Below, one piece after another: positions 7,021 to 8,390 of a stretch of DNA of 8,390 nucleotides. How positions within the stretch are numbered: the first letter of the stretch is position 1; every line of letters starts with the position of its first letter. The notes below the pieces were generated by a model, which saw only the letters and a list, made by a program, of their open reading frames with translations, was not told the DNA's origin and ran no database searches. This DNA comes from CAIWXH01 sp964555675 (GTDB lineage Bacteria; Chloroflexota; Chloroflexia; Chloroflexales; Chloroflexaceae). The stretch is taken from NCBI GenBank assembly GCA_964555675.1, contig CAZKTU010000269.1, positions 1 to 8,390 of the forward strand. The letters are read 5' to 3'. Made by a program: the position numbers and the translations under genes.

Positions 7021-7257
7021 TCAGGCCCCGAAGAAGCTCTTATTCTTCTCGGTGAAGCTCTTCCACTGCTCGGGCACCGAGTCGTCGGCGAAGATCGCCT
7101 CGACGGGGCACTCCGGCTCACAGGCTCCGCAGTCGATGCACTCGTCGGGGTTGATGTAGTACTGGTCCTCACCCTCGTAGATGCAGTCGACAGGGCAGAC
7201 GGCGACACACGAAGCGTCCTTGGTCCCGATACAGGGCTCAGCAATGATGTAAGCCAA
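7021..7257 (-). CDS. Seven-iron ferredoxin ([3Fe-4S][4Fe-4S])
   Basis: A 78-residue soluble electron carrier. Eight of its nine-position cysteine pattern match the classic 7Fe ferredoxins: Cys9, Cys17 and Cys50 would bind the 3Fe-4S cluster, Cys21, Cys40, Cys43 and Cys46 the 4Fe-4S cluster, and Cys25 corresponds to the free cysteine of Azotobacter FdI (numbering offset by one). Motifs are EPCIGTKDASC, CPVDCI, and DECIDCGACEPECP, with a VPEQWKSF tail typical of Thermus/actinobacterial forms. I place the start at the TTG at 7257, giving the usual AYIIAEPCIG N-terminus, because GAGGAG lies 7 bases upstream on the minus strand. The frame stays open to a GTG at 7389, but that would add 44 unusual residues. 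It lies 153 bases downstream of the regulator gene on the same strand and ends before the hairpin terminator. The electron partner is not evident locally. Confidence 0.93.
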   Translation of the reverse strand: MAYIIAEPCIGTKDASCVAVCPVDCIYEGEDQYYINPDECIDCGACEPECPVEAIFADDSVPEQWKSFTEKNKSFFGA

Positions 7258-7280
7258 GGGAGTCTCCTCTGGCAGCTCAG

Positions 7281-7296
7281 CCGCTCGCTCGAGCGG
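7281..7296 (-). repeat. Inverted repeat in the ferredoxin leader
   Basis: CCGCTCG-CT-CGAGCGG (plus strand) is a perfect 7-bp dyad located just upstream of the ferredoxin Shine-Dalgarno sequence. Flanking bases (CAGC on the left, GCTG on the right) could extend it across a mismatched region. It may form a leader stem or be an operator; no further evidence supports either. Confidence 0.4.
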
Positions 7297-7368
7297 TGAG
7301 GCTGGCGGGTACGTGTTTCGAATCCAGATTACTATGCCCTGGGTCGCGCCGTCTACGACCAAAGTCAC

Positions 7369-7397
7369 ATAGTTGCGCATGACCTGCACACACTCAA
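7369..7397 (-). promoter_or_regulatory. Possible ferredoxin promoter
   Basis: On the minus strand, TTGAGT (7397-7392) and AACTAT (7374-7369) are separated by 17 bases, a weak sigma70-like pair that would start transcription near 7362 and give a leader of about 105 bases. The area is less GC-rich than its surroundings. The -10 match is only partial, and read-through from the regulator gene is an alternative. Confidence 0.3.
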
Positions 7398-7410
7398 ACA
7401 GGGTTTGACG

Positions 7411-8094
7411 TCACTCCTCGACGACGCGGGCCAGGCCGGCCGGGTCGAGCACAATCACGCGGCCGCGCTCGAGGCGCACCAGGCCCTCCTCGGCCAGGCG
7501 GCGCAGGGCCCTGCCGGCGATCTCGCGCACCGTCCCGGCCCGCTCGGCGAGCTCCTGGTGGGTCAGCTCGGCCGAGCCCTCGTTGGCCTCCACGAGGAGT
7601 TGCCGGGCCATGCGGGCGCGCACCGAGCGAAAGGCCAGGTCCTCGACCAGGACCACCAGCTCGCGCAGCTCGCGGGCCATCGAGCTAAGGGCCACGAGGG
7701 CCAGGTCGGGGTGGCGGCTGACCAGGGCGATCAGGTCGTTGCGCGGCAGCAGCAGACAGGTCACCGGGCTCATGGCCCGGGCGGTGCTGGGGTTGGGGCC
7801 GCCGTCGAAGAGCGGCACGGTGTTGAAGTGCTCACCGGGACCGACCATGGCCAGCACCTGCTCGCGCCCGTCCGAGGCGGTGCGCGAGAGGCGCACTCGG
7901 CCGCGCTGCACGAAGAACAGGCCGGGGGGCTGCTCGCCCTCCAGTAAGATCTGCTGTCCCGGCCGGAAGCTGCAGCGCCGCGTGCGCCGGGCCGTATCGG
8001 CCAGGGTGGCCTCATCGAGCAAGGCCAACAGCGGGGTGGCCCGCAGATCGTCGACAGTCACCATGAGCAGATCGCCACAACGCCCCCGGAGCAT
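7411..8094 (-). CDS. Crp/Fnr-family transcriptional regulator
   Basis: A 227-residue regulator with an N-terminal cyclic-nucleotide-binding-type beta-roll (about 20-115; FRPGQQILLEGE, FFVQRGRVRLSR, VGPGEHF), a long dimerisation helix (about 127-152) and a C-terminal Crp-type winged helix-turn-helix (about 177-217; LTHQELAERAGTVREIAGRA). The recognition helix keeps the E-x3-R arrangement typical of TGTGA/TTGAT readers. The phosphate-binding cassette lacks the RS/TA signature of true cAMP binders, having STARA instead, and only three scattered cysteines (6, 41, 113) are present, so neither cAMP binding nor an FNR-type Fe-S cluster is supported; the effector is unknown. A second ATG at 8064 (residue 12) is an alternative start, and neither has a convincing Shine-Dalgarno. 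It diverges from the hydrolase gene and lies upstream of the ferredoxin gene, which it may control, possibly along with itself. Confidence 0.92.
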   Translation of the reverse strand: MLRGRCGDLLMVTVDDLRATPLLALLDEATLADTARRTRRCSFRPGQQILLEGEQPPGLFFVQRGRVRLSRTASDGREQVLAMVGPGEHFNTVPLFDGGPNPSTARAMSPVTCLLLPRNDLIALVSRHPDLALVALSSMARELRELVVLVEDLAFRSVRARMARQLLVEANEGSAELTHQELAERAGTVREIAGRALRRLAEEGLVRLERGRVIVLDPAGLARVVEE

Positions 8095-8098
8095 CGGC

Positions 8099-8104
8099 TA
8101 TAAT
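8099..8104 (+). promoter_or_regulatory. -10 element for the alpha/beta-hydrolase gene
   Basis: Consensus TATAAT in otherwise very GC-rich DNA, with a predicted start near 8111 and a 30-base leader to the ATG at 8141. No recognisable -35 sequence lies about 17 bases upstream and there is no extended TGn, so the promoter may need an activator. Confidence 0.55.
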
Positions 8105-8123
8105 GGGTAGAGCAATGGCGTCC

Positions 8124-8129
8124 ATTATA
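8124..8129 (-). promoter_or_regulatory. -10 element for the Crp/Fnr regulator gene
   Basis: Consensus TATAAT read on the minus strand, with a predicted start near 8117. This leaves about 23 bases to the ATG at 8094 or 53 to the one at 8064. No clear -35 sequence is visible; the expected position falls in the first codons of the hydrolase gene. Confidence 0.5.
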
Positions 8130-8140
8130 GGGGATCTCGC

Positions 8141-8390
8141 ATGCATCGGCTTCTCCTCGGCGACGGCGCGACCCTGGCCTACCACGACGAGGGCGCCGGC
8201 CCACCTATCCTGCTGATGCACGGCTTCACCGGCACCGCCCGCAGCCACTTGGGCGCGTTGCTCGACGAGCTGCGGCGCGACCACCGCGTGATCGCCCCCG
8301 ACCTGCGCGGCTATGGGGCCAGCCGGCCGCCGGCCCGCGACTTCCCGCCCGACTTCTACCAGCGCGACGCCGCCGACATGGCCGCCCTGC
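8141..8390 (+). CDS. Alpha/beta-hydrolase, 3' partial
   Basis: The first 83 codons of an alpha/beta-hydrolase-fold enzyme (esterase, lactonase, haloalkane dehalogenase or epoxide hydrolase type); the gene runs off the window. Visible landmarks are the beta-hairpin opening with TLAYHDEG, the first core strand ending in the oxyanion-hole motif LLMHGFTG (24-31), and DLRGYGAS (54-61), the conserved D-x-R-G-x-G-x-S turn after strand 4. The nucleophile elbow, acid and histidine lie beyond the end, so the reaction cannot be assigned. The ATG at 8141 follows GGGGA (8130-8134) at a 6-base spacing. It is transcribed divergently from the Crp/Fnr gene through the dyad promoter region. Confidence 0.9.
   Translation, partial: MHRLLLGDGATLAYHDEGAGPPILLMHGFTGTARSHLGALLDELRRDHRVIAPDLRGYGASRPPARDFPPDFYQRDAADMAAL

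Larger units (their letters stand above)
8098..8130. repeat. Inverted repeat with a TATAAT in each arm
   Basis: CTATAATGG at 8098-8106 and CCATTATAG at 8122-8130 form a perfect 9-bp dyad with a 15-base spacer (24 bp centre to centre). It lies between the divergent regulator and hydrolase genes. The half-sites do not resemble the Crp (TGTGA) or Fnr (TTGAT) consensus. The simplest reading is two opposing -10 elements; an operator or a short hairpin is also possible. Confidence 0.8.

Noticed and set aside
7315..7331. tRNA T-loop-like sequence TTCGAATCC
   Set aside because: The flanking bases do not form a 5-bp T-stem, and no anticodon arm or acceptor stem can be drawn on either strand.
7407..7414. 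TGACGTCA palindrome at the end of the Crp/Fnr gene
   Set aside because: An isolated 8-bp palindrome that includes the stop codon, with no promoter context pointing to an operator.
7405..8110. Two overlapping plus-strand open frames opposite the Crp/Fnr gene
   Set aside because: They mirror a clear Crp/Fnr domain structure on the minus strand and have Ala/Gly/Arg-rich composition without motifs.
1..8390. CRISPR arrays, insertion sequences, prophage or toxin-antitoxin genes
   Set aside because: No spaced direct repeats, transposase or integrase motifs or phage-like genes are visible; the genes look like core metabolism with uniform composition.

Overview
The window is a very GC-rich bacterial segment (roughly 70% G+C by eye) with tightly packed genes, many joined by 4-base start/stop overlaps. 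The protein types together (a membrane-anchored YvcK/CofD-like protein, a GlmU-like protein of the Bacteroidetes-type 'alternative' family, an Azotobacter/Thermus-type seven-iron ferredoxin, and bacterial SelA) would fit a Chloroflexota-like organism. That placement is an inference from gene flavour and base composition, not something the sequence proves.

Region 1 (1-4899, plus strand) is a run of four overlapping genes that looks like a cell-envelope sugar-nucleotide operon. The first is a 5'-truncated, catalytically intact phosphomannomutase/phosphoglucomutase. The second is a paralogue that keeps the fold but has lost the catalytic serine, the metal-binding DGDGDR loop, the sugar-binding loop and the C-terminal phosphate-binding loop, so it is a predicted pseudoenzyme. 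The third is a YvcK/CofD-like protein with two N-terminal membrane helices and an internal deletion that removes most of the conserved nucleotide-sugar region. The fourth is a GlmU-like sugar nucleotidyl/acetyltransferase. One working enzyme at each end with two degenerate, possibly regulatory, paralogues between them is the most unusual thing in the window.

Region 2 (4978-6992, plus strand) is selA (selenocysteine synthase) overlapping a mocA-type molybdenum-cofactor cytidylyltransferase by 4 bases. This pairing suggests the organism makes a selenium- and/or molybdenum-dependent oxidoreductase elsewhere. A perfect 17-bp hairpin at 6962-6998 overlaps the end of mocA. Its U-rich tail lies on the minus strand, so it probably terminates the converging ferredoxin transcript.

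Region 3 (7021-8094, minus strand) holds a small 3Fe-4S/4Fe-4S ferredoxin, started from a TTG codon behind a good Shine-Dalgarno sequence, and upstream of it a Crp/Fnr-family regulator. Region 4 (8141-end, plus strand) is the start of an alpha/beta-hydrolase. The regulator and hydrolase diverge from a short intergenic region containing a perfect 9-bp inverted repeat, each arm of which carries a consensus TATAAT.
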